A stretch of DNA of 64,000 nucleotides from contig CM060066.1 in NCBI GenBank assembly GCA_030533445.1, positions 38,234,235 through 38,298,234 of the forward strand. Reading direction: 5' to 3'. A program made the position numbers and the translations under genes. The notes below the pieces were generated by a model. That model saw only the letters and a program-made list of their open reading frames with translations, did no database searches and was not told the DNA's origin. How positions within the stretch are numbered: the first letter of the stretch is position 1; each line of letters begins with the position of its first letter. Source of the DNA: Cyprinodon diabolis (taxonomy: Eukaryota > Chordata > Actinopteri > Cyprinodontiformes > Cyprinodontidae). Of this stretch, positions 1 through 12,403 are shown one piece after another.

Positions 1-808
1 CTTGTTATGTTACAATGAACTGTGATAAATCAGTAAATAACATGGAGGCCTTAGGTTTTCATACACATATAATTAATACATTACTAAAAAAACCTGAAAA
101 AGGCTCTGGCCACCATAAGAAAACAGGTCAGAGTACAAAACCTTTGAGTCCAGTATTCCACAAAAATACTCCAAAAGCACATCAACATCTCATCCAGGAA
201 ATCACAAAAGAGCCTGAAGTAACACATTACTTCAGGCCTCCCCTCGCTCAGATTAGTGCTCATGATTCAACAGTATGAAATAATCTCTGCAAAACTAGCA
301 TCCGCTGGATAGTTTCAAGGGGAAAACCACTGCTGTTTAAAAAGAAGAAAAACCATCATATTATATTTACCAAAGCTGTAAAATACCCTGTGTCTTCTTA
401 GAAAAGGTCCTAAGGAATGAGAAAGGGAATCTTGGTTGGAAATAGGGTCCTATAACATGGTGTTTAAAATAATAAAAATAAACAATTTAAAACACATTTT
501 ACTGCATCAAAATGGCTTACAGTAATGATTTTAGGATGGCCTAGTCAAAGTTAGGACTCATCTATGATTCAAATTGTAGTGTGAATTTAAACAGTCCAAT
601 CTTGCTTGAAAAAGCCTCTACCCACAAAAGTGCAGCAGGTTTATGCAGATGGGGTATAAAGGAACTATCAGATCAAGTTATAAATTACTTTAGCAGAGCA
701 ATGTGACTGTATCGAACCTCAAGGGTTTTATTTATTTGCATGGCATGCTAAAGCACATTGACCTATGTGCCGATTATTGTTTGTTCATGGCTTTTTCTTC
801 CCTTACAG
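1..808 (+). other. wbp1: wbp1 intron, upstream part (partial)
   Basis: No coding exon is visible here. The cysteine-rich extracellular segment that precedes the membrane helix in this family is absent, so the first exons lie before the window. A perfect 11-bp hairpin occurs at 212-237 with a 4-base loop. The stretch ends in a pyrimidine tract and AG at 807-808, the acceptor of the next exon. Confidence 0.6.
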
Positions 809-970
809 GGTTTTGGCTGCTGTGGACGGTGCTGATCCTTTTCAGCTGTTTCTGTGCTTACCGTCACCGCCGAGCCAAGCTGAGAATCCAGCAGCAGCAA
901 AGGCAAAGGGAAATCAATCTGATTGCCTATAATGGAGCCTCTAACTTTCCGTCCTCAATGCTGGATCTCA
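809..970 (+). CDS. wbp1: wbp1 exon: membrane segment and juxtamembrane region
   Basis: The acceptor is a CT-rich tract ending in AG at 807-808 and the donor GT is at 971. The exon enters in phase 1 and leaves with one base (A), giving about 54 codons: the transmembrane helix, the HRRAK charged cluster and the Gln/Arg-rich block. Confidence 0.88.
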
Positions 971-2964
971 GTATGTTAAAATACTTCTTTAGTCTGTTAA
1001 GATTTGTTTGACTTGATTAACTCTTGATTAGTTTGATCCGGGAGAAAAGATATTTCAGCATTACAACATTAATAAAATGATGAGAAGTAGAGGCACATGT
1101 TGCTGGCAGTGTTGAATATTCAGACTGAGGTACAAAGGATGGTTAAGATCAAAGCATAGCAACATCTTAAAATGACTATTTCAGACACTTTTAAATTTAT
1201 CTTTAGAAAATCTTTATCCAGTGTCACTCATTTTGAGAAAACTTTTCAATCTCTAAAGGCTCTTGAACCTGTGATTGAAACCAAAAGTAAGGCTTGACTC
1301 AGAGTGCTTGTATGCAAAAGCAAAACACACTTTATTATATTCAAAGTTAAACTAAATCGTTCATTTTCCTTCCGCTTCCCAACTAGGTACTTCTTTGTAG
1401 GGATGGACATTTTATGAATTATCATAATCATTGTCATTATTATCAGCGATAGCAGCACATTAGAACATCTGATAAAGAAATTTAATTGTTTAACCTAGTA
1501 ATAATAACTTTACACTTCTGCATGTAACCACAGTCCCAGAAAAGTCCTTTTAAAAATAGGCATGGATTTTAAGAGCTGTGTTTGTGGGGCTTTGACTGCT
1601 GTAGCGGGCAGCAATCACATCACACCAGTCAAAGACAACAAGACATAAATTCTATTATTTTGTCTCTTCTTTTTTTTATTACAATTAATCCCACCAAATA
1701 TTGGGATCAAATATTAATTTTATGTCCTCACTTGTATTTTTCATTACGTAAAATCATTTTAGCTTTGCTAGTAAAACTTTGAATCATTTAATGGGTACTT
1801 TTGCAAAGCACAGTAAGTTGACTTGTTTAGGTAAAAAAAAGTGATACTTCAGTTAATTTTAATTATTAACTACAAAAGTGTGACTCCTGGAGGCAATATC
1901 TGGTGGTTTAGGGCAGAATGAAGCTTTTTCCAGGATGAAAAAATTTGAAAGTTTATTGTTCTTTTGCCATAGGTTTTCTGACTTCCCTGAAGCTGCCCAC
2001 CTATGAGGAGGTAGCTGCCTGCCCCGGCACGCCTCCACCTCCATATAGCTCCATCTTCGCCCTGCAGGGAGGGACAACGGCAGAGCCAAGCTCCTCTTAC
2101 CCCCATCATTACCACCACCGGCACCCCTGCCCTCCGTACCTGGGCCCCGGTCCCAGTGGGCTGACCTCCTCTCAGAGCTCTGACAACTACACCAGTTGTT
2201 CCTGCGAGTCCTGCTCCCTCACCTCTCCATCCAGCACCTCGTTCTCTGTCCAGGTGACCGACGAGACGTACAACAGCAGCCACATGTCCACCCCTAGTGA
2301 AGCTGGGGGTGACTTTGTTGTTGAGTCTTCCCCGTCACAAGTTCCCCCTGATGTTATACCTGCTGCCACTCCTGATGTCATACCTGTGCAGCGACCCTCC
2401 TCTGCCGGCGGTGACAGATCCTCAACTCCTTGTCCTCCATTTTCCCTCCCTTTATATTCAAAACCTTCACATCCCAACCGCCTCCCGCTCTCCCCCCTTG
2501 TTCTGTTATCCTCTGCTCCTCCTGGTCAGGTTCACTTTCTCCTGCCCTCTGACCCAGCAGCTGCTATGAAGTCTGCACCTCATGATGTAACACCCTCCTG
2601 TTCTGCACAGGATCTGCACTCACCAAATGGAGATAATCATGTTAAAGAGGAGCAAAAACCAGACGGAGAAGAATACGAAGAGGAAGAAGACGATGAGGAT
2701 CATTTTAGCCACCGACGGCTTACAGGCGACTCTGGCATCGAGGTGTGCCGCTGTCATGTGAGGAGAGGGGAGGAGGAGCACCACCAGAAAGGGAATGTGG
2801 GTAAAGGAAACGGGGATGAAAGCGCTGGAGTTTCTCTTGGATCAAAGCTCAATGTCCAACCATCCATGCTGGGTCCCCGCGAGGTGCTACGCAGCGAGGC
2901 TCCCTCCTCTTCCACTGTTATCTACAAGGCCGGTGAGGCCGTCATTACTTTGGAGACGTCGTAA
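809..2964 (+). CDS. wbp1: WW domain-binding protein 1, C-terminal part (two exons, 5' end outside window)
   Basis: Exons 809-970 and 1973-2964 join A|GT into a serine codon and read in frame to TAA at 2962-2964. The first exon begins inside a tryptophan codon and encodes a hydrophobic membrane segment (FWLLWTVLILFSCFCAY), then a basic HRRAK stop-transfer stretch and a QQQQRQREINLIAY block, which is diagnostic of WBP1. The second exon encodes LPTYEEV, a PPPPY WW-ligand motif, a long Ser/Pro-rich tail, an acidic run and the family signature RRLTGDSGIEVC. WBP1 and its paralogue WBP1L are single-pass adaptors that bind WW-domain proteins such as Nedd4-type ligases. The membrane block matches WBP1 better than WBP1L, and mogs lies downstream as in mammals. 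The tail is longer than in mammalian WBP1. Confidence 0.9.
971..1972 (+). other. wbp1: wbp1 intron
   Basis: A 1002-bp intron with GT at 971 and AG at 1971-1972. It is AT-rich, and I recognise no repeat family or RNA gene in it. Confidence 0.8.
1973..2964 (+). CDS. wbp1: wbp1 last coding exon: PPxY motif and acidic tail
   Basis: It starts by completing AGT (Ser), then encodes LPTYEEV and PGTPPPPY. A proline/serine tail, an EEEEDDEDH acidic run, the RRLTGDSGIEVC signature and the stop at 2962 follow. Open frames on the opposite strand here are shadows of the GC-rich coding sequence. Confidence 0.9.
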
Positions 2965-3560
2965 CCAGACAACCGGTCTGAGGTGGTTTAATAAGCATTA
3001 ATTAGAAGGTAATGCTTTACAGCATTCCTTTAGATCAGCACTAATAGGTAAAGAGAGGGTAGATCACTAAAGGAAAGTCTTGCAGATTATACTGTCTTAG
3101 GTTAGATGGAGCTTTTCAATCACTCTTTCTGGAAGAACTAACAACCAGAGAAACCAAACATCGAAATGATTAATGCCTGGGTTAATGACAAGATATCTTG
3201 CTTCTGTCTTTTCTTTGCTGAAAATAGTATAGCAGTAGCTCAGTCTTTGCAGTTACCCAGCATGCATTGCATGCAAACTATGTCTGTAATCCTTCTCTCC
3301 TCATTTATGTTTAGTTCTGATCCAGCTTTGCTCTCAAAAGGGCACTGTAATACAAAAAAAAATCTATATACTTAATTCATGCATCTAGTTCTGGTGGGCT
3401 TCAGAAACTCCAAGGGAAACTGGGAGGGCAATTTATTTAAAAAAAACTTAAAAAGGATTTTGACAGGAGACTTTTAGAGATGCACAAATAAGTTAGTTTT
3501 TGCTTGACTGGCTTCAATTGATGATCGAAAAGTCAAATAAAGAATTACTTTTCTTTCCTC
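2965..3560 (+). other. wbp1: probable wbp1 3' UTR with AATAAA
   Basis: The first canonical AATAAA after the stop is at 3536-3541. The true cleavage site is unknown, and later AATAAA hexamers would allow a longer UTR. Confidence 0.45.
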
Positions 3561-5146
3561 CATAAGTTTAATTCATCTAAACTAAAAAGTTCTAACTTTT
3601 AGGGTTTTGTAAATACGTTACCCGACTGTTATGAGATTGCCTTGAATCATATAAGGGGATAACATTGTAGTTCTTTATTTTCTGTTGTATTTAAGGATTC
3701 AACCTCAACCAAAGAAATTCTTTTATTTTTTCCTTCACTATGTCATCAACCTTTACTGATCCTGAAAAACCAGAATAAGCCAAAATCTAAATCAGCAAAC
3801 ATTAAAGGCAACTTTATGCCAGTATCAGCTTGTAAAAGTCTGATCAGCACAGCTTTAATTTTTTTTTTTTTTTACTTACATCCGTGTGTGGAATCGGAGA
3901 AAGCTAAAATCCATTTCATTTGGAGAATTCAGCAACTGTTAACTTTTTTTTTTAATGTAATCCAGCAAAAAGATAAGGATCCACTGCCTTACATACCACT
4001 GTTCTCACCATGCATTAAAGTGCAAAGCACACCAACAAGCCTGTGTACCGGTGAAAATTTTCTGCAGAAGAATATGAAAGCTCACTCCTCGGTGAGTCAT
4101 AGGCATTTCTAATTTTAGAGGTGCAGCTCTGAAACTAAACTGGATAGCATAATGTAGTCCTAACTTTCTTTCTGCAAACTTGGAATAATGAACATTGAAC
4201 ACAGGAATACTGAAGATGTACATTTTTACCAGCCTGCATCCCAATGCTTGTACTAAAAGCCAGAACACAGCTGTGTTTTTAAAGCTTTCCTTCCTTTATA
4301 GTGTCCCCACTTCGTTGTTTCAGACTGTTAGGTGTTCATACTGTAATTACAAAGTGTTTAACTTTGAACTAAAAGTGTCTTAGCGTGTTTCCAGTTAACT
4401 GTTCCTCCATGAAATGACTGTTGAGTTTTTATATTACTATAAAATCACATTTTGACAACTGATGATGAATGTAGAAGAGTTATGCATATTAAAAAACAAA
4501 GTACAGCAAGCTGCAGGGAAAACTGCGGCAGGACAATGCAGTCAGACAGCTGGGAGCTTTAAAAATAAATGGACAGCTTCCGTGTATTTCCATGTTTTTG
4601 TAATAATAAAGGCGGGAGTTTATGAGATGAGGTTTTTAATTTTCCGGCCTTTGCCTCATTGAATTGATGTAAGAAAATACTGAGGTGAACTTGATGCATG
4701 TTTCCTATCTATAAAGCATTTTCTCCTTTGCTTACATGTTGCTTGGCACATTGGTATGGAGCAGAAAAACAGCTATCAGATTTGTCTATTTAAAACAGAA
4801 ATGAAAAAGGATTTAAATTTTTGATTTTAAACTGAAAAAAATAAAACTAGGAAGGATGAGAAGCTAAGGTAAAGGTTGGCACATAAAACAGTAATGGATG
4901 AAACAAGCAACATGTGCATGCATTTAAATCAAGACCATTTTATTTCAATGTAGGGAAGAATTTTCTATTTCTTTCTTTCGAACAAACAAGTAAAACAAAA
5001 TCTGTTAAGATATATTTTTTTTGGGGATTACTACAAAACATAATTCACTCCAAGTAGCACTCTATAAATCTGACCTAATTTATATTTGTAGACCTTATTC
5101 TGTGAATTCTTGTTGTTCTGGGATATGCTGTTTATTCTGTATCCCT
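3561..5146. other. AT-rich intergenic DNA
   Basis: No gene, RNA or transposon terminus is recognised. Homopolymer runs of A and T and scattered AATAAA hexamers are present. All open frames are short and carry no recognisable domain. Confidence 0.6.
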
Positions 5147-7703
5147 CAAAATTGTCCCATTTATTTTTAGAACGCAAAAACAAGAAATAAACTGATTAGC
5201 AATAAATATCAAATAAACAGAAAATGTTGGTGTGTTTTATAAAGGTTTGAAGGTTACAAAGGTTTGAAGTTTCCATGCTTGCGCAGTAATCTCACTGCAT
5301 GAAGAGTTGATTACGCTTAGCTGAGGGAGACAGAAGATGGAGAAAAGAAATCTTATCTTTGAAGATTTTTTTATTCTTTTTTTTTAATATGAGAAGAAAA
5401 TCACACCAAATTCAGATTTCTGCTCAAGTGTTTTGGTTTTCATAAAATGAACTAAAACAGGTGAGCATGTACATTTTAAGGAATAAAGTCCAAGTAACAA
5501 CTTAGTTTGTTTAATTAATTTCAGAAGAACTTTGTTTATATCAACAGAAAATTATTTTTTTAACGAAGGCTAATTTAGGAAATTGTTTAAGGGGTAAATA
5601 TTTATTACAAGAAAAAACATGTCTAGACCACCCTTGCTTTCCTTAATTTTATTTTTGTTTTAATGTCAATTTCAATTAAGGTGCATTTGTTTGAACAAAT
5701 GCACATTATTTATGACTTTATATAGTCTTACACACACAGTTATAATGTGTATAGAGCCAATACAATTAATGCATTAATATATCCTACAGTGCAGGTAATA
5801 ACCAGGAATGGAGGGAAATATTTAAAATCATGAAATAGATAAAAGATAAAATAGATTACCTAAAAACTGAAATATATTTTTTTCCAAATACATTTTTTAT
5901 ATTCTGACATTCAAGATATGAAATTACCATTCAGCTCCTAATATTACCTACCTTTATTGCTTTTCAAAGCGTTTTTATCCACACACATGAATAGCAGCCA
6001 AACTGGCCTAGTTTTAACGTACAGAAAAATTCTGATGGAGATAAGCAATTGTCTTAAGTCAACTTTCTCTGTGATTTTTCTTCATATGGAGCAAGCGTGT
6101 TTCCTGTCCACAACTAAAGGCCTATTTGAGGGTGTCTTTGTCAAGAGCGGACTTGATTGTCTGTTATAATTGTATCTTTTTCATGTGAAGCTTCTTGATG
6201 AGGGTTTTGTTGAAGTTAATCCTCTGATATTTCTCTATTCCAAGCTGTGTACAGTGCGTGGTGAGTGACTGTTCGTCAGAATTAATACAGTCTTTGTTGA
6301 TCAAGTATTTTGTGCATGTAGAGAAATACAGACACACTATGAGCCATTCTGTAGTTTCTACATGTTTTCTTCAAACTGTAATTAGTTTTACTTTGGCAAA
6401 TGTTTTTTGACAATGCTGAACGTATTCTATCTTTTGTGAAAAACTACATGTGAGACTTAGAAAGAAAACCTGTATTTAGCAATAGTGTTAGCACTTTTTC
6501 CTTTTTCTATTCCGCTCCGATCGGTAAGACATAAACTGTTATAAAACATTTACCTCTTTATGAAAGATGTGGAAGCCCTGCAGGGGGGAGATGTTTGTCC
6601 TTTGCATTAGGATTCCTTCCAAATGCAAAGTGAGATTAGGAGATTTAAGTTAAACCCCTATTTTAATATCTTCAATTCACTGATTTAAGTTCAGGATTGA
6701 ACAAAAGTCTTTATCTGCAGTGAAATATAGGGTCTCCTTATTTTACAAAGCTGCTTAAGTTGTGTAAAAAGCCTTAAAGTAAACTTATCTGGCAGATAAT
6801 GCCAATATAGTGGCCGTGAGCGTCGATCCACATCTCTATCTTTTTTCATACCAAAGCACAAGGTTCCAGATAAGAAACTCTGCATGTTTACACATGATAG
6901 TTTATGTGGAGACTATGTGGTGACATTGGCAACCCGGGGAGGTATAAAAATTCTCACCCTCTGTTTGCACCGTTTGCTTTCACAACATCAGCAGCGGATA
7001 AATTCAGTCACTAGATTTGTTTTCATCTTTTCACACTTATTTGCATGTATCGACATTGAGAAAATACTATTCCAACCCTGTGTTGACTAAGAGGCAAAGT
7101 TTTCAACTTCTGTCAATCTTAAGTATTCCATAAATACTTCCTTTCACACCATTACATCTTCAGGTTTGAGCCCATCTTTTTATCCTCCCATTATTCTTTT
7201 ACTCAAATACCATCCTCTTTTCCTTCTTTTGGTGCACTTGAACTACTCCAATGTCAGAATAAAACAATCCTGAGATCAGCAGCTGTTGTTGCAGGATGCA
7301 GTTATATCTGTAGCAGAATCCTGGATGGGGTCCAGACTTATTTACCCAGAAACCGGACTCTGGCATCGCAAAGCTTTCCAAAGGTTTCATGTGTTATTTA
7401 CAGGCTTAAACAAACTAAAATGTCCCCCTGTTAAATTAGATATCTCCTGTATTTCCCAATTTGAGGAGTGGCTAATACAAACATTCCTGTGGGTTGTACT
7501 ATTTGTACCTTAAAGGAACAGGAAGTTGTACATTAATAATAAAGAACATCTTATTGCTACTCAAAAATGAAAGAATAGATTCCAAAAATGCTTCAGTTAC
7601 ATTTATTTCATAATGAATATAAGTACTTGATGATGTTGAAACATTTCTAACATGATAAATAAATGTAATAAATTTGGAATTTTTTTTTCAAATGTCTCAC
7701 CGC
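5147..7703. repeat. tandem duplication, left (full-length) copy
   Basis: Blocks A (5147-5587), B (6946-7442) and C (7619-7703) recur in the same order and orientation directly downstream at 7703-8747, with roughly 95% or higher identity by eye. Two stretches, 5588-6945 and 7443-7618, have no counterpart in the second copy. The sequence is non-coding. A 24-bp hairpin (11-bp arms) sits at 5681-5704, within the stretch missing from the other copy. Confidence 0.85.
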
Positions 7704-8747
7704 AAAATTGTCCCATTTATTTTTTAAACGCCAAAACAAATAAACTGATTAGCAATAAATATCAAATAAACAGAAAATGTTGGTGTGTTTTATAAAGGTT
7801 TGAAGGTTACAAAGGTTTGAAGTTTCCATGCTTGCGCAGTAATCTCACTGCATGAAGAGTTGATTACGCTTAGCTGAGGGAGACAGAACATGGAGAAAAG
7901 AAATCTTATCTTTGAAGATTTTTTTATTCTTTTTTTTAATATGAGAAGAAAATCACACCAAATTCAGATTTCTGCTCAAGTGTTTTGGTTTTCATAAAGT
8001 GAACTAAAACAGGTGAGCATGTACATTTTAAGGAATAAAGTCCAAGTAACAACTTAGTTTGTTTAATTAATTTCAGAAGAACTTTGTTTATATCAACAGA
8101 AAATTATTTTTTTAACGAAGGCTAATTTAGGAAATTGTTCATGGGCAAAAATTCTCACCCTCTGTTTGCACCGTTTGCTTTCACAACATCAGCAGCGGAT
8201 AAATTCAGTCACTAGATTTGTTTTCATCTTTTCACACTTATTTGCATGTATCGACATTTAGAAAATACTATTCCAACCCTGTGTTGACTAAGAGGCAAAG
8301 TTTTCAACTTCTGTCAATCTTAAGTATTCCATAAATACTTCCTTTCACACCATTACATCTTCAGGTTTGAGCCCATCTTTTTATCCTCCCATTATTCTTT
8401 TACTCAAATACCATCCTCTATTCCTTCTTTTGGTGCACTTGAACTACTCCAATGTCAGAATAAAACAATCCTAAGATCAGCAGCTGTTGTTGCAGGATGC
8501 AGTTATATCTGTAGCAGAATCCTGGATGGGGTCCAGACTTATTTACCCAGAAACCGGACTCTGGCATCGCAAAGCTTTCCAAAGGTTTCATGTGTTATTT
8601 ACAGGCTTAAACAAACTAAAATGTCCCCCTGTTAAATTAGATAACATAAGTACTTGATGATGTTGAAACATTTTTAACGTGATTAATAAATGTAATAAAT
8701 TTGGAAGGTTGCATTTAATTTATTTATTTTTTCAAATGTCTCACCGC
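7703..8747. repeat. tandem duplication, right copy with two internal deletions
   Basis: A' is 7703-8139, B' is 8147-8643 and C' is 8646-8747. It abuts the left copy head to tail at about 7703. Between A' and B' only about seven bases (8140-8146) replace 1358 bp of the left copy. Between B' and C' about two bases replace 176 bp. Confidence 0.85.
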
Positions 8748-10519
8748 TGCAATACAAGATTCATTTATTTGAAGGCTTTTCTACACATATTTACCAGGGA
8801 CAGCCACAAGTTGTGGGGCTGCTTTTAGTCTGTATATTTCTTTTAAAGAAACTTAAAGATGAAGAATCATTAATGTATCAATGTAGAGCATGTTTTGTAT
8901 TGCCCCACTTATCTGGTCATTTCCTTTTGGATTTTAATGTTCTGCAATAAAAAAGCACAAAAAATTGGTTTAAATACTAATGTGGATTTAAGAGAAATAT
9001 TTTATTATTTAATCTAGATAATAAAATTAGATGAGATAAGAAGAGCCCTGGTAGGATTCTGTACGGATCTGATCATTTGTGAACAAAATGGCACATATGT
9101 GCATTTAAAGCAGAACAACCTGGGGCTTCACATCCTTTCTGCCTTTCCAGATGCCACAAAAGCCCAAACTGTAAGCCAAGGCCTGATGTTAGACTGTTAC
9201 CTTGCTTGAGCTTTCTCTTTTAAAGACTATTTGCTCTTTCATCATTCATCTTCTGCTTTTAGGCTCAGATTGTTACAGCTGTACAACTTCACACCGAAAC
9301 ATCAAACCCTGCTGACGAAGGTCATTTTATGATGACTAATAGTTCAGAGCAGGACATATAACAATATGTAAATGTGGCTGTTTGTGTAGTACTTCAGATT
9401 AATATTATTACTACATGTGGTGGTGTACTTAAAGGGCATCCTTGTGGAACTCTACCTGCAGCTCTTCAGAGTGTTGCTCACATGTGTGAGAAAGTTTTTG
9501 TGAGACTGTGTTGTTAAAATTGTCGCTTACTGTGAGTATTAATGCTATTTGTCTAGAAGTCTGTTAAGTAAGATACTCAGTTTCGTGTATACAAATATAT
9601 TTTTTTGTATCTTAATGGAAATTGTCGCTTGTTGAAAATAAGTTTTAAGTGTTTCCTTTTTTTTTTCATTTGCTGTTTTTTCACTGTCAATTGGATCCCA
9701 TTTAATACTTGTGCTTTAATCAAAAAAGCCTTTTTTTCACTGAATAAATATGGTACCATTCATATGTCTTTGCTTTCTTATTAACACAGCACTGCTCTGT
9801 GCACATGTTCTGTAAACAGCAAGAGAGGTGCTGTAATGTAAATCTACCACTGGTGGATCTGTCACTGAGCCTCTTCAGATGAAGCAATCACTCTAAAAGC
9901 GCTTCACATTTTTTATCATCAAAACTCTGTGGGGCAGTTTGACTTGCAGGTATTTGTATCAGTCATCCTAACATGACATATTACAGCTCTGACCTGCTAT
10001 GTTTGACAAAAACAACCAGCGTAAAAACCCTCTAGGTCTAACCTAAAACTATTTTTTTAATTTATTGATAATTATTTCATTTATGAATAAAATACAGCAT
10101 GGATTTGACAAGCCCATCTATTGTGATTTCTCTTTTTGTGTTCTCACCAAATAAATGAAATAGATTTCCTAGGTATCAAATCATCACCATTATGCTTGAC
10201 ATGCAAATATCCAACAGAGAAATAAGAGTACAACTAACAGATGACATTCATGTTTTTCTTTCTTTTAGCAATCTAGTCCATAAAATCCAAACCACAAGCT
10301 TAGATGTTTTTTTTTTCCTGTAAGTTGGTATGAGATGCAGTAGACAGTGGGACAGACATGTGTTGTTGGGCGATTACCCTGTTGAGAGATTCGCAAAAAT
10401 CCCCAACAGCCATCCTGGCAGAGTTTAGATGTCTTTACTGTCCTATAAAGGTATGACATTCTAATTGTATCAGTAAATATATACATTATATATACTATAT
10501 ATAATATATGTGTTTGTAT
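8748..10519. other. AT-rich intergenic DNA
   Basis: I see no gene or recognisable mobile element here. Short open frames such as the minus-strand frame at 9577-9759 are low-complexity lysine-rich reads of A/T runs. Confidence 0.55.
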
Positions 10520-10554
10520 GTATATATGTGTATAAAATATGTATATATGTGTAT

Positions 10555-10608
<54 letters not shown>

Positions 10609-10616
10609 TATATAGA
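10520..10616. repeat. TA/CA microsatellite with a 21-bp duplicated unit
   Basis: Two exact 21-bp units lie at 10520-10561. About 40 bp of pure TA dinucleotides follow, then a short CA run to about 10616. Open frames across it on both strands are only Tyr/Ile repeats. Confidence 0.95.
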
Positions 10617-10929
10617 TTCTTGTTTTTATTCACAAGCAAAGACGGAGTTTGTTGATTTTCGAATTTTCTCTGGAGAGCAAGAGGGTGGCTGTTAGTGTCT
10701 TTAGGTTCCAATAGAGAAAGTTCTGATTGTCTCCGTTAATGTGGGCCTAACAAACAGCAGTTCAGATTACCTGACCTTCTTGGACTCTCTGAATCCAAGC
10801 ATTGTTTTGTTAAGTACTTCTGCGCAGCAATGGTCAAACACAATGTTTACTTTGAGCACAAAGTGGTTCATATGTGTAACTGCTACCAAGACACTTTGGG
10901 CCTAAAAAAAAAAACAGTGGAACTATCTG

Positions 10930-11330
10930 TTCGATGACAGAGGGTCATAGGTGTCAACAGATCACCACCTAATAGTGAGTTGGATCTGGTTGCCTGTGGA
11001 GGCTACCAGCCGCTCCTGGTAAACCCAAACAGGTGGTGTAGGTGTGCTGGGAAACGTCTGGCCGAAGAACATGTCTGAATTATGTTCAATTCACAACGCC
11101 TAGGCAATGTCTCTCATGTGCCAAGGGAGGTTGGAGGGCACTGAATTTGAATAGACCATGATTAGATCACACTGCTGATGCAGCTTGAACTAGCTGTGGT
11201 CTGAATGTTATTAATGCCTGTCAATGTGACCATCAGAGGATCAGCTGATGAACACCAGTTTTCATAGAGCTTTGAGACTGACGAACGACGCCTTTAGGGC
11301 CTGGTTGTTTTGGGGGTATCCTTATATGAT
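10930..11330 (+). mobile_element. decayed LINE fragment (endonuclease-RT linker type)
   Basis: The sequence resembles the linker between endonuclease and reverse transcriptase of a LINE family abundant in teleosts. Translation gives broken pieces such as SPPNSELDLV and LLVNPNRWC, with several stops and frame changes. The family assignment is from memory of the consensus and is tentative. Confidence 0.5.
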
Positions 11331-11479
11331 GAGTGGAAAGTTGGAGAGACTATTGTGAGATAATTGTACCTCAAGTGAGTTCTCGAAAACTCATAAAATC
11401 AAAACGGGGACCATTCTAAAAGCTGATCTGGATAGCATCAAATTGGTCTCAGATAATAATTAAAAAAACAATGTTTATG

Positions 11480-12395
11480 TTTGATCAGGACCTGTCATTT
11501 AAATTATGTGTTAAATTGGTTTCTAGAATTTCCTTTCATTTCTAGGATATTGAACATTTTTAAAAACATCTTGACCAGGGGTGATGCTGAGAAACTAGTC
11601 CATGCATTTGTCATTTCAGGGCTGGACTATTGTAATTCGTTAATATTGGGAAGTCCACAAACTCCAGTTAAAAAGTCTTGATCATTATTAAAATGAAATA
11701 TTTCATCCTATCCAAGCTTGTCTTCGTTGGCTTCCTGTTAAATATAGAATATAATTTAAAATCCTCATTCTCACATATAAAGCCTTTAATGGTCAAGCTC
11801 CATCTTACATCAGAGATATGATTGTTCCTTATGTTCCTAACAGAGCACTTTGCTCTCAATCTGCAGGTTTACTAGTGGTTCCTGGTATTTCTAAGAGTAA
11901 AATGGGAGACAGGTCGTTTAGTTATCAGGCTTCTCTCATGTGGAACCAGCTACCAGTTTTAGTCCATGAGGCAGACACTCTGTCTACTTTTAAGACTTAA
12001 AACATTTTAAGTCTAGCCTTACAATAAATTTTTTGACAAAGCTTATAGTTATAATGGCTCAAGTTATCTTGATCTATCTCTATAGTTATGCTGCCATAGG
12101 CTTAGACTGTTAGAGGACATAGAGACCTCTTTTCGTCATTCTGCTTTATTCTACTTCTCCCCAATTCTGTATTATTTGTTAATTCAATGTAACTTTATGT
12201 TCTCTCTGCTTTTTCTCGTCATATAATTTCTCTTCATTGCTTCTCTGTTCATTTCTTAGTCCTGTTTATCTCTTAGAAATAGTGATGGGCTAAGCTTTTA
12301 TCCTATCTAATGTAAGTGCTCTCTACTGTCCTTTTTGACATAAAAACTGTTTTGTTCTTACTAAGAGCCACCTGTGACGCTAGTTTACCATTCCC
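11480..12395 (+). mobile_element. L2/CR1-like LINE, 3' ORF remnant and 3' UTR (part 1)
   Basis: Conceptual reading gives DAEKLVHAFVISGLDYCNS, then after frame changes YKAFNGQAPSYIRDM, a RALCSQSAG block and SLMWNQLP. These are hallmarks of the C-terminal reverse-transcriptase region of L2-like LINEs. Several frameshifts and stops show it is dead. The 3' UTR continues to the hAT insertion at 12404 and resumes after it. Confidence 0.8.
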
Positions 12396-12403
12396 TTTTT
12401 AAC

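Noticed and set aside
1870..2477. Long open frames antisense to the wbp1 last exon
   Set aside because: They overlap a GC-rich, well-supported coding exon, have no recognisable domain and are expected shadows.
10265..10711. Open frames across the TA microsatellite on both strands
   Set aside because: They encode only Tyr/Ile repeat text from the dinucleotide run.
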